A stretch of 57,915 nt of DNA from Pseudovibrio sp. Ad37 (GTDB lineage Bacteria; Pseudomonadota; Alphaproteobacteria; Rhizobiales; Stappiaceae). The stretch lies in contig NZ_LMCF01000212.1 of the NCBI RefSeq assembly GCF_001623075.1, forward strand, positions 1-57,915, read 5' to 3'. Positions 33,773 to 45,717 of the stretch are shown one piece after another (position 1 is the stretch's first letter; each line of letters opens with the position of its first letter). The notes below the pieces were generated by a model. It searched no databases, was not told the DNA's origin, and worked only from the letters and a program-made list of their open reading frames with translations. The position numbers and the translations under genes were made by a program.

Positions 33773-35971
33773 TTAGGCTACCCGGATATTCTCAAGGTAT
33801 TCTTCAACCATGCTCTTCAGCTCTTCGGACTGGTGTGTCAGTTGATTTGCAGCACCAAGAACGTTTTCCGCTTCATGGCCCGCATCACTTGCGATCATGC
33901 TCACACGGGTAATAGCCTGAGCAACCTCAGAGCTACCAGACGTTACCTGCTGAATGTTGCTGGAGATATCTGTTGCGGTTACAGCCTGTTCCTGAACAGC
34001 ACCTGCAATCGCAGTCGCCGCTTCATTCACGTCACCAATAACCGTGCTGATTTCCTTGATAGCCGCAACGGCTTTCTCCGTCTCAGCCTGAACAGATTGG
34101 ATCTGAACACTGATCTCGCCAGTTGCCTGACCAGTCTGGTTCGCAAGGCCCTTAACTTCGGATGCAACAACCGCAAAGCCTTTACCAGCTTCGCCTGCAC
34201 GAGCAGCCTCAATCGTCGCATTCAGCGCCAACAGGTTGGTCTGATCAGCAATATCATTGATGAGAGACACAACTTCACCAATGCGCTGCGCAGCTTCCAT
34301 GAGACCGTTTACAGACACCTCAGCCGCAGCAGCCTTCTCAGCCGCTTGTTTGGAGACGTCAGCAGAACGACGGACCTCGCGGTCAATTTCACCAACAGTT
34401 GCAGAAAGCTCTTCAGCAGCACCAGCAACAGCCTGAAGATTCATCAGGGACTGTTCAGAGGCAGAAGACACCGTCTGTGCCTCAGTGTTGGTCTGCTCAG
34501 AGATGCTTGCCATACTCTTCGCGGTGGTTTCCAGATTACCGCCAGCGTCAGTCACAGTGGTCAGGATGTCTCGAACGCCAATATCAAAGTTCTCGTTCAA
34601 GGCATCCACGCGTTTCACGCGCTCTTCCTGTTCATGTTGCTCACGCACCTGTTTCTCATCCAGCTCTCTTGCACGGACAAGACCAGCCTGGAAAGACTGA
34701 ACAGCTCGACCAATATCGCCGATCTCATCCTTACGCTGAGCAGAGATAATCTCCACATCCAGATTACCGTTCGCAATCTTATTAAGATTGGATGACAGGC
34801 GATTAAGCGGAGTAGACAGACTACGTGCCATGAAGATGCCAATTGCAGCAACAACCGCCAACACAACCAATCCGCTGATAATGATTTCTTTGGCGAGTGC
34901 ATGCACAACAGCCAGCGCTTCGCTCACATCAGTCTTTGCGACAATAACAGTCGGCAGTTTTTCAAAGCCAAGTGGCAGGGCCAGAATAAACTGTTCCTTC
35001 ACTTCCGCAAAGCCAACATTGCTTTCCAGGTTCGCCTGCAGGTCTTCAACTACTTTCGCAACAACCTCTGGATCATCTTTCTTCACCAGCGCCGTTGGCA
35101 CATCAGACAAAACCTGATTGGAAAGGATCGCGCCATCAATGCGTGCCAGATAGGTCTGACCAGTCTCACCCATGTTCTCACGATTTTGCAAAACGCTATC
35201 GAAGAACTCAGAGCCGAGACGAATGGCGATCACACCCTTAAAGGTGACCTGATTGAAGTCTTCAACAAACACAGGAGCCGAAATCAAAAGGGATGCAGAA
35301 TTTCCATCAGGCGCATATTGAGCAATCTCAGAATAGACCACATCGCCTTCAGTGGCTTTTGCCGCCTTGTTGAATTCCTGACTGAGCAATGTACCGGATA
35401 GCTTGCCATCCTTCACGCTCTCAAGAAACTCTGAGGACTTGGTCGCAGAATAGATAACCAGACCATTTGCATCCATGATCAGGATGTCCGCATAACCTCC
35501 ACCGGTTACACTCGCCACAAAGTCTGGATGAACAACAGCATGACGCCAGGAATAAAGCGTCTTGTTACCATTCCCAGTCAGCTGCAGACGATCAGCAACA
35601 GACGAGCCACTCTTTTGGAAGTAGCTAAGGATATCATCCTTATCTGCACTCAGAGAATCCATTGAGGCCAGCAGGTCAGTCATGGTGACGCGCATGGCGC
35701 TACTCTTGACCAGACGCTTGATATCGCTATCAACGCGCTCCAGTTTTTCATCGAGAGTATCCCGACGAGCCTGTGCCACGAGTACGAGCTGTGTCTTGCT
35801 CGCTTCAGTCAGCGCGCTCTCAGCACGCGTATACCCAAGGAATGCCACAACGGCACTCGCAATAATTGCAAGCCCAACCATAATGAATGGAAGACGAACA
35901 GCAATACGATTAAAATAATTTTTGACTCTAGGTGAGGATACAGAGCCGCTCTCATCAGATTTAGAACGCAT
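33773..35971 (-). CDS. Methyl-accepting chemotaxis protein
   Basis: A 732-residue transmembrane receptor. Membrane helix 1 is near residues 32-52 and helix 2 near 365-385. Between them lies a periplasmic dCache-like sensor ('[23 protein letters not shown]', '[15 protein letters not shown]'). HAMP follows ('[26 protein letters not shown]'). The signalling domain has the hairpin-tip segment '[34 protein letters not shown]'. There is no C-terminal CheR/CheB-binding pentapeptide. Ligand unknown. It stands alone. Confidence 0.93.
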   Translation of the reverse strand: MRSKSDESGSVSSPRVKNYFNRIAVRLPFIMVGLAIIASAVVAFLGYTRAESALTEASKTQLVLVAQARRDTLDEKLERVDSDIKRLVKSSAMRVTMTDLLASMDSLSADKDDILSYFQKSGSSVADRLQLTGNGNKTLYSWRHAVVHPDFVASVTGGGYADILIMDANGLVIYSATKSSEFLESVKDGKLSGTLLSQEFNKAAKATEGDVVYSEIAQYAPDGNSASLLISAPVFVEDFNQVTFKGVIAIRLGSEFFDSVLQNRENMGETGQTYLARIDGAILSNQVLSDVPTALVKKDDPEVVAKVVEDLQANLESNVGFAEVKEQFILALPLGFEKLPTVIVAKTDVSEALAVVHALAKEIIISGLVVLAVVAAIGIFMARSLSTPLNRLSSNLNKIANGNLDVEIISAQRKDEIGDIGRAVQSFQAGLVRARELDEKQVREQHEQEERVKRVDALNENFDIGVRDILTTVTDAGGNLETTAKSMASISEQTNTEAQTVSSASEQSLMNLQAVAGAAEELSATVGEIDREVRRSADVSKQAAEKAAAAEVSVNGLMEAAQRIGEVVSLINDIADQTNLLALNATIEAARAGEAGKGFAVVASEVKGLANQTGQATGEISVQIQSVQAETEKAVAAIKEISTVIGDVNEAATAIAGAVQEQAVTATDISSNIQQVTSGSSEVAQAITRVSMIASDAGHEAENVLGAANQLTHQSEELKSMVEEYLENIRVA

Positions 35972-36307
35972 ATTTGCCCCCGAGTAATACGTTGGGAGTA
36001 TAGTCGGGCTATAGTGTTAATCTCCGCTTAAAACAAATATTTAAAATGCTTTTCAAATCGAAGAAAAATTGAAATACCGATATGATTTAGCTGTGTTTTC
36101 TCACAAAACTCGAAGCACGCTGTACTATCATAAGTTGCGGTACCAACCTGACACGAACAATCCAGTTCCACCTGTCAAAACTCACGTAACGCGAACTATT
36201 TCATCAGATTCGTTCTGCAAAAACTGAGGGCCTCTAAGCGAATTTCATTCAGGCAACAAAAAAGGGCACCCGAAGGCACCCTTTTTCAAATCGCTTATGC
36301 GAAAAGC
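35972..36307. other. Gene-free spacer between chemoreceptor and rplQ
   Basis: The region holds the rplQ terminator (36261-36286) and, toward its left, presumably the chemoreceptor promoter. No gene or repeat is seen in the rest. Confidence 0.5.
36261..36286 (-). terminator. Terminator of the ribosomal protein cluster (UUCG tetraloop)
   Basis: The minus-strand RNA reads AAAGGGUGCC-UUCG-GGUGCCCUUU and continues in U. AAAGGG/CCCUUU and CC/GG pair normally, with two G-U pairs between them, and the loop is a stable UUCG. It lies about 22 bp past the rplQ stop. Confidence 0.85.
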
Positions 36308-36742
36308 TTATGCAGCAGCTTCAGCTGTCTCAGCAGCTTCTTCAGCAGCAGCGCGTGCACGATCTGCAGCGCCCTTAGCTTCTACGTCGCGCTCAACCAG
36401 CTCGATAACAGCCATTGGTGCATTATCACCATGACGGAAACCAGCTTTCAGCACGCGAGAATAACCACCCTGACGGTCCGCATAACGCTCTGCAAGGGTA
36501 TCAAACAGCTTTGCTACCATTGCAGTGTCACGGATCTGGGAAATTGCTTGACGACGTGCATGCAGGTCGCCGCGCTTGCCCAGAGTGATGAGCTTCTCGA
36601 TGATTGGACGCATCTCTTTTGCTTTCGGAAGCGTCGTAACAATCTGCTCATGCTGGATGAGCGAAGCTGCCATGTTAGCGAACATCGCTTTACGGTGGCT
36701 TGACGTCCGATTGAGCTTGCGGCCGGAATTACCGTGGCGCAT
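36308..36742 (-). CDS. rplQ: Ribosomal protein L17
   Basis: A 144-residue L17 of the large subunit. '[58 protein letters not shown]' is the conserved core. An Ala/Glu-rich tail (about the last 25 residues) extends beyond the short bacterial form, as in other alphaproteobacteria. It is the last gene of the cluster, 82 bp after rpoA. Confidence 0.97.
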   Translation of the reverse strand: MRHGNSGRKLNRTSSHRKAMFANMAASLIQHEQIVTTLPKAKEMRPIIEKLITLGKRGDLHARRQAISQIRDTAMVAKLFDTLAERYADRQGGYSRVLKAGFRHGDNAPMAVIELVERDVEAKGAADRARAAAEEAAETAEAAA

Positions 36743-36824
36743 GGCCCTCTCCTTTGTTAAGTCAATTACGATCTAGTAGATCAGATCGTCGGAACCTCAC
36801 GCAGCGCGCTCGGTTCCTGTTCCT

Positions 36825-37853
36825 TTAATATTGGTGGTCTTCGTAGCGCTTAGCGAGCTCATCGATATTTTCAGGCGGCCAGTTTGCCACTTCCATACCG
36901 AGATGCAGGCCCATTTGCGCCAGAACTTCTTTGATCTCGTTGAGAGACTTACGACCGAAGTTCGGTGTACGAAGCATTTCTGCTTCTGTCTTCTGAATGA
37001 GATCGCCAATATATACGATATTGTCGTTCTTCAGGCAGTTTGCCGAACGTACAGACAACTCAAGCTCATCAACCTTCTTCAGCAGTGCTGGGTTGAACGC
37101 AAGTTCCGCGACTGTGTCTTCCTGAACTTCACGCTGTGGCTCTTCGAAGTTCACGAAGATAGACAGCTGATCCTGCAGGATACGAGCAGCAAATGCTACT
37201 GCATCTTCAGGGATCACAGATCCGTCAGTTTCAACAGTCAAAGTCAACTTATCATAATCAAGAACCTGACCTTCACGGGTGTTCTCAACCTTATAAGAAA
37301 CCTTCTTAACCGGAGAATAAAGGCTGTCAACCGGAATCAGACCGATTGGAGCGTCTTCTGGGCGGTTAGCGGCAGCTGGAACATAACCCTTGCCGGTGTT
37401 TACAGTGAATTCGATGCGAACTTCCGCACCTTCATCAAGGTTACACAGCAGCAGACCTGGGTTAAGAACCTCAACGTCACCTACAGTTTCAATATCGCCA
37501 GCGTAGACCGCACCAGGACCCTGCTTACGCAGAACCATACGCTTTGGTCCCTCGCCTTCCATGCGAAGCGCGATTTCCTTGATGTTCAGGATGATGTCAG
37601 TCACATCTTCACGAACGCCAGGAATAGACGAGAACTCATGGAGAACGCCATCAATCTGAACCGCTGTCACTGCAGCACCCTGAAGGGAGCTAAGCAGAAC
37701 GCGACGCAGTGCGTTACCAAGAGTCAGGCCGTAGCCACGCTCAAGAGGTTCTGCAATCACAGAAGCCTTAAAGCGTGCATCATCGCCAGCACGAATGTCG
37801 AGTTTAGTTGGCTTGATAAGCTCTTGCCAATTTTTTTGAATAGTCACGTTCAT
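36825..37853 (-). CDS. rpoA: RNA polymerase alpha subunit
   Basis: A 342-residue subunit. The N-terminal assembly domain has '[50 protein letters not shown]'. The C-terminal domain, which contacts UP elements and activators, has '[48 protein letters not shown]'. It is somewhat longer than the E. coli subunit, as usual in this class. It lies between rpsK and rplQ. Confidence 0.97.
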   Translation of the reverse strand: MNVTIQKNWQELIKPTKLDIRAGDDARFKASVIAEPLERGYGLTLGNALRRVLLSSLQGAAVTAVQIDGVLHEFSSIPGVREDVTDIILNIKEIALRMEGEGPKRMVLRKQGPGAVYAGDIETVGDVEVLNPGLLLCNLDEGAEVRIEFTVNTGKGYVPAAANRPEDAPIGLIPVDSLYSPVKKVSYKVENTREGQVLDYDKLTLTVETDGSVIPEDAVAFAARILQDQLSIFVNFEEPQREVQEDTVAELAFNPALLKKVDELELSVRSANCLKNDNIVYIGDLIQKTEAEMLRTPNFGRKSLNEIKEVLAQMGLHLGMEVANWPPENIDELAKRYEDHQY

Positions 37854-37927
37854 AAACCCTCTGGCTTTCCCGTTGACCTAAAAGTCAACTAATCCTTGCC
37901 TGGGTGGAAAACTAGCCTAACGAACTG

Positions 37928-38317
37928 TTAGACGCGGCGACGCTTGCGTGGGCGGCAACCATTGTGCGGGATCGGAGTTACATCACGGATAGATGTAATA
38001 ACGAAACCTGCAGCCTGAAGCGCACGCAGAGCGGATTCACGTCCAGAACCTGGACCACGTACTTCTACTTCGAGAGTACGCATGCCGTGTTCAGCAGCCT
38101 TACGACCAGCGTCTTCGGCAGCGACCTGTGCAGCATAAGGGGTAGACTTACGAGAACCCTTAAAGCCAAGCGCGCCGGCAGACGACCAAGAGATCGCATT
38201 GCCCTGAGCATCGGTGATGGTGATCATGGTGTTGTTGAACGTAGAGTTCACATGCGCGACACCTGAAGAAATGTTCTTCCGTTCGCGACGACGCACGCGC
38301 GTCGATTCTTTAGCCAT
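37928..38317 (-). CDS. rpsK: Ribosomal protein S11
   Basis: A 129-residue small-subunit platform protein. '[54 protein letters not shown]' and the C-terminal '[20 protein letters not shown]' are diagnostic. It follows rpsM after 65 bp, a gap with GC-rich inverted repeats around 38340-38380. Confidence 0.97.
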   Translation of the reverse strand: MAKESTRVRRRERKNISSGVAHVNSTFNNTMITITDAQGNAISWSSAGALGFKGSRKSTPYAAQVAAEDAGRKAAEHGMRTLEVEVRGPGSGRESALRALQAAGFVITSIRDVTPIPHNGCRPRKRRRV

Positions 38318-38382
38318 TATATTTCCTAACTTCGATATCTACACCGCCGTATAGCCGGCGGCTCCACCGGATAACCGGCTAG

Positions 38383-38751
38383 TTATTTCTTCTTACCAGC
38401 GATCGCCTTAGCAGGGCCCTTACGGGTGCGAGCGTTGGTATGAGTGCGCTGACCACGGACAGGCAGACCACGACGGTGGCGCAGGCCACGGTAACAGCCA
38501 AGGTCCATGAGACGCTTAATATTCATTGCAGTTTCACGACGAAGATCACCTTCAACGGTGTAGTCAGCGTCGATTGCTTCACGGACTTTAAGAACTTCTG
38601 CATCAGAAAGTTCGTTAACGCGACGTTCTGCAGCAATACCGACTTTATCGGTGATTTCCTGCGCGAACTTCGCACCAATGCCATGAATGTACTGCAGCGC
38701 GATAACTACGCGCTTATTCGTCGGAAGGTTGACGCCAGCAATACGTGCCAC
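38383..38751 (-). CDS. rpsM: Ribosomal protein S13 (GTG start)
   Basis: A 122-residue head protein of the small subunit that contacts P-site tRNA. The sequence [19 protein letters not shown] matches the usual M-A-R-I-A-G-V start, so translation begins at GTG (38751), nine bases after GGAG. The frame is open to a TTG at 38766 that would add five residues and destroy this spacing. '[16 protein letters not shown]' and the C-terminal '[19 protein letters not shown]' are conserved. A 221-bp spacer separates it from adk. Confidence 0.96.
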   Translation of the reverse strand: MARIAGVNLPTNKRVVIALQYIHGIGAKFAQEITDKVGIAAERRVNELSDAEVLKVREAIDADYTVEGDLRRETAMNIKRLMDLGCYRGLRHRRGLPVRGQRTHTNARTRKGPAKAIAGKKK

Positions 38752-38884
38752 GTTTATTTTCTCCAATTACGAGGGTACGTTTGTTCCCTCTCCCATTTTT
38801 TTGCCGATAACACACCTACAACCATACAGGTTGAGGGCGCACCATCACACAGCAAAAAGATCAGCCTCGGTTTCCCAAGGAAAA

Positions 38885-38962
38885 CCGGCGCCAATCGATT
38901 ATGGTGTCGATGTGCGCCGGCTATACTTTATTATAAAGGCAAGCGCAAGCGCCTGCCTTCAA
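38885..38962 (-). repeat. Two GC-rich hairpins in the adk-rpsM spacer
   Basis: CCGGCGC (38885-38891) pairs with GCGCCGG (38914-38920). A second hairpin lies at 38936-38962 (AAGGCA/TGCCTT outside, GCGC/GCGC inside). Neither is followed by a clear U-tract on the minus strand. They sit in the only long gap of the cluster and may be processing, partial-termination or stability signals. Confidence 0.5.
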
Positions 38963-38972
38963 AAAGCACGGA

Positions 38973-39545
38973 TTAAACCGTGCTCAAAATCGTATCGATC
39001 TCTGAAGCAACCTCGTCAACGGACTTCATGCCATCAACGCCCATCAGCATGTTCCGCTCACCATAGTACTTGATAAGCGGGGCTGTCTGCTCGTTGTAAA
39101 CTGCAAGACGTTTCTTCAAAGACTCTGCATTGTCATCGGATCGAGCTTCCGCGCTTTCACGAGCACGTGTTTCGATACGCTCAAGAAGGATACCTTCATC
39201 AACCTTCAGCTGCACAACAGCATCAAGTCTCTGGTCCTTCTTCTCAAGCAGTTCGCCAAGAGCGTCAGCCTGAGCAATGGTGCGTGGGAAACCGTCCAGA
39301 ATGAAGCCTTTTGCACAATCAGCCTGATCAATACGATCAGAAATGATGGAACAAATCAGGTCATCAGAAACCAGGTCACCACGTGTCAGAACATCTTTGA
39401 CCTTCAAGCCGACTTCGGATTCAGCTGCAACAGCTGCACGAAGCATGTCACCAGTAGAAAGCTGGACAATACCATGCACCGCAACAAGTCGACCTGCCTG
39501 AGTGCCTTTACCAGCACCAGGAGGGCCAAGAAGAATCAATCTCAT
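38973..39545 (-). CDS. adk: Adenylate kinase
   Basis: A 190-residue enzyme interconverting AMP + ATP and 2 ADP. The P-loop is '[17 protein letters not shown]', the AMP-binding stretch is '[12 protein letters not shown]' with '[17 protein letters not shown]', and the short LID segment marks the 190-residue form without a zinc LID. Its ATG overlaps the secY stop by 4 bp. Confidence 0.96.
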   Translation of the reverse strand: MRLILLGPPGAGKGTQAGRLVAVHGIVQLSTGDMLRAAVAAESEVGLKVKDVLTRGDLVSDDLICSIISDRIDQADCAKGFILDGFPRTIAQADALGELLEKKDQRLDAVVQLKVDEGILLERIETRARESAEARSDDNAESLKKRLAVYNEQTAPLIKYYGERNMLMGVDGMKSVDEVASEIDTILSTV

Positions 39546-40882
39546 CTACGTTTCCCCCTCAACTTCGTTTTCTTCACCAAGCCCTCGTACTGATGAGCAA
39601 GAAGGTGCCCCTGGATCTGAGAAACGGTATCCATGGTGACGCTAACAACAATGAGCAGAGACGTACCACCGAAGTAGAACGGAACACCCGTTGCTGAGAT
39701 CAGGAACTCTGGCAACAAACAAATGAGAGTTATGTATATTGCACCGACAACCGTAATGCGAGTTAGCACATGGTCAATGTACTGCGCAGTACGTTCGCCT
39801 GGACGAATTCCTGGAATGAAGCCACCATGCTTCTTGAGGTTGTCTGCTGTCTCCGATGGATTGAAAACAATCGCGGTGTAGAAGAAGCAGAAAAAGATGA
39901 TTAATGCTGCATAAAGAGCCATGTAGGCTGGTTGACCGTGTCCCAGCAGCGCAGTGATTGTTGTCAACCACGCCATCGAACCAGTGGAATCACCGGTTTG
40001 GAAACTGGCTACAGTCGCTGGTACCAGCAACAAGGAGCTCGCAAAAATCGGTGGAATAACACCAGCCGTATTGAGTTTGAGTGGCAGGAACGATGTGTTC
40101 CCCTCAAACATCTTATTGCCCTGTTGGCGACGTGGGTACTGAATCAGCAAACGTCGCTGTGCACGTTCCATGAAGACGATAACGCCGATAACCACCACAG
40201 ACAGTATGATAACTGCCAAAATGATTGGAGTTGCGAGCGCGCCCTGACGACCAAGTTCCAAAGTGGAAGCAATCGCAGAAGGAAGCCCGGCAACAATACC
40301 GGAGAAAATGATCAAAGAAATGCCGTTACCAATACCGCGAGAGGTGATTTGCTCACCCAGCCACATCAGGAACATAGTACCACCAACAAGGGTAAGAACT
40401 GTTGCAATACGGAAGAACCAGCCCGGATCGATAACAATGTTCGCGCCAGCCTCAAGACCAACGGAAATACCGTAGGCCTGGAAGGTTGCCAGAATCACTG
40501 TACCAAAACGTGTGTACTGGTTAATTTTTTTCCGGCCTTGCTCACCCTCTTTCTTCAGCTGTTCCAAAGCAGGAACAACAGAAGTCATAAGCTGGATGAT
40601 AATCGACGCAGAAATGTAAGGCATGATGCCGAGGGCAAAAATAGCCATACGCTCGACAGCACCACCGGAGAACATGTTAAACAGGCCAACAATGCCAGTT
40701 TGTACGTTTCCGAAGGCCTGTGCGAGCGCGTCAGGATTAATTCCAGGCAGAGGGATATAGGTTCCGAATCGATAAACCAAAAGCGCGCCTAGCGTGAACC
40801 AGATCCGCTTCTTCAGTTCCTCGGCTTTAGCAAAGGCAGAAAAGTTAAGGTTTGAAGCAAGTTGCTCGGCAGCAGAAGCCAT
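39542..40882 (-). CDS. secY: Preprotein translocase subunit SecY
   Basis: A 446-residue channel subunit with ten membrane helices. The plug region '[33 protein letters not shown]' and the cytoplasmic '[25 protein letters not shown]' loop (SecA/ribosome contact) are conserved. It is translationally coupled to adk (ATGA overlap) and lies 47 bp behind rplO. Confidence 0.97.
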   Translation of the reverse strand: MASAAEQLASNLNFSAFAKAEELKKRIWFTLGALLVYRFGTYIPLPGINPDALAQAFGNVQTGIVGLFNMFSGGAVERMAIFALGIMPYISASIIIQLMTSVVPALEQLKKEGEQGRKKINQYTRFGTVILATFQAYGISVGLEAGANIVIDPGWFFRIATVLTLVGGTMFLMWLGEQITSRGIGNGISLIIFSGIVAGLPSAIASTLELGRQGALATPIILAVIILSVVVIGVIVFMERAQRRLLIQYPRRQQGNKMFEGNTSFLPLKLNTAGVIPPIFASSLLLVPATVASFQTGDSTGSMAWLTTITALLGHGQPAYMALYAALIIFFCFFYTAIVFNPSETADNLKKHGGFIPGIRPGERTAQYIDHVLTRITVVGAIYITLICLLPEFLISATGVPFYFGGTSLLIVVSVTMDTVSQIQGHLLAHQYEGLVKKTKLRGKRR

Positions 40883-40929
40883 TCCGCGCTCCGGTCAGTT
40901 TGGATACACCCCGAAAAAAGACAAGGCTG

Positions 40930-41397
40930 TTAAGCCTTGCCTTCCTTGATTACGACCTTGCCACCTGCTTTTTCAACTGCTGTAACAGCAGTTTTGGAAG
41001 CACCAGCAATTTCGAAAATTACAGCAGTTTTCAGTTCACCGTCGGACAGAAGGCGTACGCCATCCAGAACGCGGCGAACAACGCCTGCTGCAACAAGTGC
41101 TTCAACAGTCACCGTCGCGGAAGCGTCAAGCTTACCAGCGTCGATTGCTGTCTGAACACGACCCAAGGACACAATGTTCAGGTCCTTAGCAAAGATATTG
41201 GTGAAGCCGCGCTTTGGAAGACGACGATGCAATGGCATCTGCCCGCCTTCAAAGCCCTTGATAGCAACACCCGAACGGGACTTCTGACCTTTGACACCAC
41301 GGCCGCCAGTCTTGCCCTTACCGGAACCGATACCGCGTCCTACGCGGGTTCGGTCCGAAACAGCACCCGGGTTATCCCGGAGTTCGTTGAGCTTCAT
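40930..41397 (-). CDS. rplO: Ribosomal protein L15
   Basis: A 155-residue large-subunit protein. '[43 protein letters not shown]' is the conserved glycine/basic N-terminus that enters the rRNA core. It follows rpmD after 19 bp. Confidence 0.97.
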   Translation of the reverse strand: MKLNELRDNPGAVSDRTRVGRGIGSGKGKTGGRGVKGQKSRSGVAIKGFEGGQMPLHRRLPKRGFTNIFAKDLNIVSLGRVQTAIDAGKLDASATVTVEALVAAGVVRRVLDGVRLLSDGELKTAVIFEIAGASKTAVTAVEKAGGKVVIKEGKA

Positions 41398-41416
41398 GAT
41401 AGTTCTCCCGGTCCGC

Positions 41417-41611
41417 TTATGCTTCGTCTAAAACGCGAACCAGATGCTGAACCTTACGGATCATGCCGCGTACTTCTGGAGTATCCTTCAGAGTACGACG
41501 ACGGTGCATCTTGTTCAAGCCCAGACCAATCAACGTAGCACGCTGACTAGCAGGACGGCGAAGCGGGCTACCGATCTGTTCGACTGTTACAGTCTTTTCA
41601 GTATTAGCCAT
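41417..41611 (-). CDS. rpmD: Ribosomal protein L30
   Basis: A 64-residue protein: '[51 protein letters not shown]' is the whole L30 fold. It follows rpsE after 37 bp. Confidence 0.96.
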   Translation of the reverse strand: MANTEKTVTVEQIGSPLRRPASQRATLIGLGLNKMHRRRTLKDTPEVRGMIRKVQHLVRVLDEA

Positions 41612-41648
41612 GACACTAACCCTTGTTCTCAGTCAGCAAAAGCGAGGC

Positions 41649-42212
41649 TTATGCCTCAGCCTTTACTGGCGCCGCATCATCGTTGTCACGACGACGAGCC
41701 TGCAAGGAAGATACCTTGAGACCACGACGTGCTGCAACAGAACGCGGGCTGTCTTCTTTTTTCAGTGCATCGAAAGTCGCACGAACCATGTTGTACGGGT
41801 TGGAAGTACCAAGGGACTTCGCAACAACGTCCTGGACACCAAGTGTCTCAAACACAGCACGCATTGGACCACCAGCGATGATACCGGTACCGGCAGGTGC
41901 TGCACGAAGTACAACTTTACCTGCGCCGTGACGGCCTTCAACATCGTGGTGAAGAGTACGACCTTCACGAAGTGGCACACGAACCATAGTACGCTTAGCA
42001 GCTTCCGTTGCTTTGCGGATGGCCTCTGGCACTTCACGAGCCTTACCGTGACCAAAGCCAACGCGGCCTTTCTGATCACCAACTACTACAAGAGCGGCGA
42101 AGCCGAAACGACGACCACCCTTTACAACTTTAGCGACGCGGTTGATGTGAACGAGCTTATCGACAAATTCGCTGTCGCGCTCGTCACGATCCCGGTTATC
42201 CTGTCTCGCCAT
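41649..42212 (-). CDS. rpsE: Ribosomal protein S5
   Basis: A 187-residue protein at the mRNA entry site. '[50 protein letters not shown]' is the S5 double-stranded-RNA-binding signature. A basic tail follows the second domain. It starts 41 bp after rplR. Confidence 0.97.
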   Translation of the reverse strand: MARQDNRDRDERDSEFVDKLVHINRVAKVVKGGRRFGFAALVVVGDQKGRVGFGHGKAREVPEAIRKATEAAKRTMVRVPLREGRTLHHDVEGRHGAGKVVLRAAPAGTGIIAGGPMRAVFETLGVQDVVAKSLGTSNPYNMVRATFDALKKEDSPRSVAARRGLKVSSLQARRRDNDDAAPVKAEA

Positions 42213-42253
42213 AATAATGTTTCCCGTTCTCTAGGAGCACCAAAAGGCGCTGA

Positions 42254-42607
42254 TCAGAAGCTCAGACCGCTATCACGTGCTGCATCTGCCAAGGCCTGAA
42301 CACGGCCATGATAGATATAACCACCACGATCAAACACGACTTCTTTGATACCAGCAGCAATAGCGCGTTCAGCAATAAGCTTGCCTACAGCAGCAGCAGC
42401 ATCTTTATTGCCGCCGTTTTCTACTTTTACGTCTTTCTCAATGGTAGACGCGGACGCAAGGGTTACACCCTTGGTATCGTCGATGATCTGAGCGTAAATC
42501 TGCTTGGATGAGCGGAAAACGGACAGCCGAGGACGACCATTCGCTACCTTTTTGATCGAACGGCGCACACGGGCGCGACGACGTTCGAAAGAATTTCCAT
42601 TCGCCAT
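42254..42607 (-). CDS. rplR: Ribosomal protein L18
   Basis: A 117-residue 5S-rRNA-binding protein with '[36 protein letters not shown]' and the terminal '[26 protein letters not shown]'. It follows rplF after 11 bp. Confidence 0.97.
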   Translation of the reverse strand: MANGNSFERRRARVRRSIKKVANGRPRLSVFRSSKQIYAQIIDDTKGVTLASASTIEKDVKVENGGNKDAAAAVGKLIAERAIAAGIKEVVFDRGGYIYHGRVQALADAARDSGLSF

Positions 42608-42618
42608 GGTCCGTACCG

Positions 42619-43152
42619 TTACTTCTTCTTGCCTTCTTTACGAACGATGAACTCGTCCGCATAACGAATACCCTTGCCTTTGTATGGCTCAGGTGGGCGA
42701 TATTCACGAATGTTCGCGGCAACCTGCCCTATCTGCTGCTTGTCAATGCCGTTGATGACAATTTCTGTCGGCTTCGGACATTTGATTTCTACACCCTCAG
42801 GAATGTCGAACTTGACATCATGAGAGAAACCAAGAGCAAGATTAAGGGTCTTACCTTGAACCTGTGCACGGTAACCAACACCGGTAATCGCCAGCTGCTT
42901 TTCGAAGCCGGAGGTCACACCTGTGATAAGGTTAGCGACCATGGTGCGGGACATACCCCACAAAGAACGCGCAGTCTTTGACTGGTTGCGCGGATCAAGA
43001 CGGATACCATCATCCGCCATATCGACCGAAACGAGATCGTTGACCACGAAGGAGAGTTCCCCCTTCGGGCCTTTAACGATAACATTCTGGCCGTTGATCG
43101 TTGCCGTTACCCCGCTTGGCACGGGGACTGGCTTCTTGCCAATTCGAGACAT
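42619..43152 (-). CDS. rplF: Ribosomal protein L6
   Basis: A 177-residue protein near the factor-binding site. '[34 protein letters not shown]' and the C-terminal signature '[17 protein letters not shown]' are present. It starts 44 bp after rpsH. Confidence 0.97.
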   Translation of the reverse strand: MSRIGKKPVPVPSGVTATINGQNVIVKGPKGELSFVVNDLVSVDMADDGIRLDPRNQSKTARSLWGMSRTMVANLITGVTSGFEKQLAITGVGYRAQVQGKTLNLALGFSHDVKFDIPEGVEIKCPKPTEIVINGIDKQQIGQVAANIREYRPPEPYKGKGIRYADEFIVRKEGKKK

Positions 43153-43196
43153 AAGATCAACCTGTCTGTTATTTTAGTTAATCGTGCAATGCCGCG

Positions 43197-43595
43197 TCAG
43201 AAGACGCGACAAAGTACTTCACCACCCACATTTTTCTCACGTGCATCGTGGTCTGCCATTACGCCCTGAGGAGTAGACAGAATAGATACACCCAAGCCGT
43301 TTGCAACGTGTGGGATGTTCTTGACTGAAGAATACACACGACGACCAGGCTTAGATACGCGCTCAATGGTGCGAATCACTGGTTCACCGTCGAAATACTT
43401 CAACTCAATTTCAAGCTCAGACTTGCCTGCACCGAAGTCAACAGCGGTATAACCGCGGATGTAACCTTCAGAAATCAGAACGTCCAAGATGTGCGCGCGC
43501 AACTTAGAAGCAGGTGTGCTTACTTTAGATTTGCGACGCATCTGCGCATTACGGATGCGCGTGATCATATCCCCGACTGGATCGGAAATCGACAT
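43197..43595 (-). CDS. rpsH: Ribosomal protein S8
   Basis: A 132-residue 16S-binding protein. '[32 protein letters not shown]' and the C-terminal '[31 protein letters not shown]' are typical. In the classic spc operon S8 represses translation near rplE; whether that holds here is not shown. It follows rpsN after 12 bp. Confidence 0.97.
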   Translation of the reverse strand: MSISDPVGDMITRIRNAQMRRKSKVSTPASKLRAHILDVLISEGYIRGYTAVDFGAGKSELEIELKYFDGEPVIRTIERVSKPGRRVYSSVKNIPHVANGLGVSILSTPQGVMADHDAREKNVGGEVLCRVF

Positions 43596-43607
43596 AGCAG
43601 TAACTCC

Positions 43608-43913
43608 TTACCAGCTCGACTTCACGAGACCCGGGATCTTGCCCAGGGAACCCAACTCACGAAGCGCAATACGCGACATCTTAAGTTTGCGGTAGTAACC
43701 GCGTGGGCGACCTGTGACTTCACACCGGTTGCGTACCCGTGTAGGCGCGGAATTGCGCGGCAGCTTTGAAAGCTTCAGCCGTGCATTGAAACGCTCCTCC
43801 AGGGACAAGCTCTCGTCCTTGGCCATGGCCTTCAGGGCAGCACGCTTGTCAGCATATTTACTAACAAGAGCTACGCGCCGCTTGTTTTTCTCGACCGCGC
43901 TTTTCTTCGCCAT
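43608..43913 (-). CDS. rpsN: Ribosomal protein S14 (zinc-free type)
   Basis: A 101-residue long-form S14. The Cys pairs of the zinc-binding type are absent. '[51 protein letters not shown]' is the conserved C-terminal half. It lies 33 bp behind rplE. Confidence 0.97.
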   Translation of the reverse strand: MAKKSAVEKNKRRVALVSKYADKRAALKAMAKDESLSLEERFNARLKLSKLPRNSAPTRVRNRCEVTGRPRGYYRKLKMSRIALRELGSLGKIPGLVKSSW

Positions 43914-43946
43914 CGTCTGTCCTCGTTCCTTTCCCGTATACCGCTT

Positions 43947-44504
43947 TTATTTGCGGAACGGGAAGTTGAACGCGCGCAGCAGTTCACGCGCTTCGTCATC
44001 GGTTTTAGCATTGGTACAAACAACAATGTCCATACCCCACATTTGATCTACTTTATCGTAGTCAATTTCAGGGAAAACAATGTGTTCTTTAAGTCCCATA
44101 GCGTAGTTGCCACGTCCGTCGAAGCTTTTCGGATTCAAGCCACGAAAGTCACGTACACGCGGAAGCGCGATTGTGATCAAACGATCCATGAATTCGAACA
44201 TCTGGTTACGACGAAGTGTAACTTTAGTACCCAGCGGCATATCTTCACGAACCTTGAAGGTCGCGATAGATTTTCTAGCACGGGTAATAACCGCCTTTTG
44301 ACCAGCAATCAAGCTAAGATCTTCAGCAGCGATACGAGCCTTCTTGCTGTCACCAACAGCTTCACCAACACCCATGTTCAAAACGATCTTTTCGACCGAA
44401 GGGATCATCATTGGGTTGGTGTAGTTAAACTTCTCCTGAAGCTCACCACGCACCACATCATTGTAGTGCGCCTTGAGCCGTGGAGTGTAAGTAGCGTCAG
44501 CCAT
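43947..44504 (-). CDS. rplE: Ribosomal protein L5
   Basis: A 185-residue 5S-binding protein. '[34 protein letters not shown]' and '[33 protein letters not shown]' are diagnostic. The ATG at 44504, nine bases after AGGAG, is preferred to the TTG before it. It overlaps the end of rplX by 8 bp. Confidence 0.97.
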   Translation of the reverse strand: MADATYTPRLKAHYNDVVRGELQEKFNYTNPMMIPSVEKIVLNMGVGEAVGDSKKARIAAEDLSLIAGQKAVITRARKSIATFKVREDMPLGTKVTLRRNQMFEFMDRLITIALPRVRDFRGLNPKSFDGRGNYAMGLKEHIVFPEIDYDKVDQMWGMDIVVCTNAKTDDEARELLRAFNFPFRK

Positions 44505-44814
44505 CAATCACGTCTCCTGAACGCTTAGCGACACGAACAGTGGCGCCTGCATCATTAGTCGTGAAACCGACGCGGGTCGGCTTGCCATCCTTAGGATCAG
44601 CAATGGCAATATTGGAAAGCTGAATTGGAGCTTCCTTTGTGATGATACCACCTTCGCTCTGTTGGGTCTGGCGCTGGTGACGTTTCACCAAGTTAACGCC
44701 ACGCACGACAGCGCGGTTGTCAGATGGAATCATCTGGAGAACTTCCCCAGTCTTTCCTTTGTCACGACCGGCAATTACGACGACTTTGTCGCCCTTTTTG
44801 ATCTTCGCGGGCAT
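44497..44814 (-). CDS. rplX: Ribosomal protein L24
   Basis: A 105-residue assembly-initiator protein with the KOW motif '[27 protein letters not shown]'. It overlaps rplN by one base and rplE by 8 bp. Confidence 0.97.
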   Translation of the reverse strand: MPAKIKKGDKVVVIAGRDKGKTGEVLQMIPSDNRAVVRGVNLVKRHQRQTQQSEGGIITKEAPIQLSNIAIADPKDGKPTRVGFTTNDAGATVRVAKRSGDVIDG

Positions 44815-45182
44815 CAGAGCACCTCCGGCGCAAGCGAAATGATCTTCATGTGATTCTTGCCACGCAGTTCACGAGGAACTGGGCCAAAAATACGTGTTCC
44901 GATCGGTTCTTTGTTGTTGTTGATCAGGACGGCAGCATTGCTGTCGAACCGGATCACACTGCCGTCAGCACGACGGATGTCTTTAGCCGTGCGTACGACG
45001 ACCGCTTTCATCACGTCGCCCTTCTTTACACGACCCCGAGGAATTGCTTCTTTGACGGAGACAACAATGATGTCGCCAACGCCAGCATACTTCCGTTTGG
45101 AGCCGCCGAGCACTTTGATGCACATGACACGACGTGCGCCGGAATTATCGGCTACGTCGAGGTTAGTTTGCATCTGAATCAT
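44814..45182 (-). CDS. rplN: Ribosomal protein L14
   Basis: A 122-residue intersubunit-bridge protein: '[57 protein letters not shown]' is the family signature. It starts 58 bp after rpsQ. Confidence 0.97.
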   Translation of the reverse strand: MIQMQTNLDVADNSGARRVMCIKVLGGSKRKYAGVGDIIVVSVKEAIPRGRVKKGDVMKAVVVRTAKDIRRADGSVIRFDSNAAVLINNNKEPIGTRIFGPVPRELRGKNHMKIISLAPEVL

Positions 45183-45240
45183 GACTCGTCGCCTTGTTCT
45201 TTCTCAGCACTCTAAAAGTTAGAAATGCTGGATGCGTTCA

Positions 45241-45483
45241 CTAGCTCGCTGCTTCCGTAGAAACAACGGTCCATTTCTTATTCTTAGAGATTGGAGCACA
45301 CTCTTCAATTTGAACGGTGTCGCCAACCTTGTAAGAATTATTTTCGTCATGTGCACGATACTTCTTCGTACGGCGCACAACTTTTTTCAGCAAAGGGTGG
45401 GTAAAGCGACGCTCTACCTTCACCGTTACTGTCTTTTCGTTCGCATCGCTAACAACGACACCCTGCAAAATACGCTTTGGCAT
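45241..45483 (-). CDS. rpsQ: Ribosomal protein S17
   Basis: An 80-residue OB-fold protein: [20 protein letters not shown], then '[47 protein letters not shown]'. The start is the second of two adjacent ATGs (45483), six bases after AAGGAG; the open frame further upstream overlaps rpmC and is not translated as S17. It begins 10 bp after rpmC. Confidence 0.96.
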   Translation of the reverse strand: MPKRILQGVVVSDANEKTVTVKVERRFTHPLLKKVVRRTKKYRAHDENNSYKVGDTVQIEECAPISKNKKWTVVSTEAAS

Positions 45484-45493
45484 CATTAGCTCC

Positions 45494-45694
45494 TTATGCG
45501 TTGTCAGACACGCGCTTGTCGCGCAAGACTGTCTGGATCCGCGCAATGTCCCGGCGAACCTGACGGACACGAGCGGTGTTTTCGAGCTGACCAGTTGCTC
45601 TCTGGAAACGCAGGTTGAACTGTTCTTTTTTCAGCTCTTCCAGGTTTGCCTTGAGCTCATCTGAGGTCTTAGCTCTTACGTCGCTAGCCTTCAT
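45494..45694 (-). CDS. rpmC: Ribosomal protein L29
   Basis: A 66-residue helical-hairpin protein at the exit tunnel: '[50 protein letters not shown]'. It lies 23 bp behind rplP. Confidence 0.96.
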   Translation of the reverse strand: MKASDVRAKTSDELKANLEELKKEQFNLRFQRATGQLENTARVRQVRRDIARIQTVLRDKRVSDNA

Positions 45695-45717
45695 GGCCTT
45701 TTCCTTTCGATGTCCGA

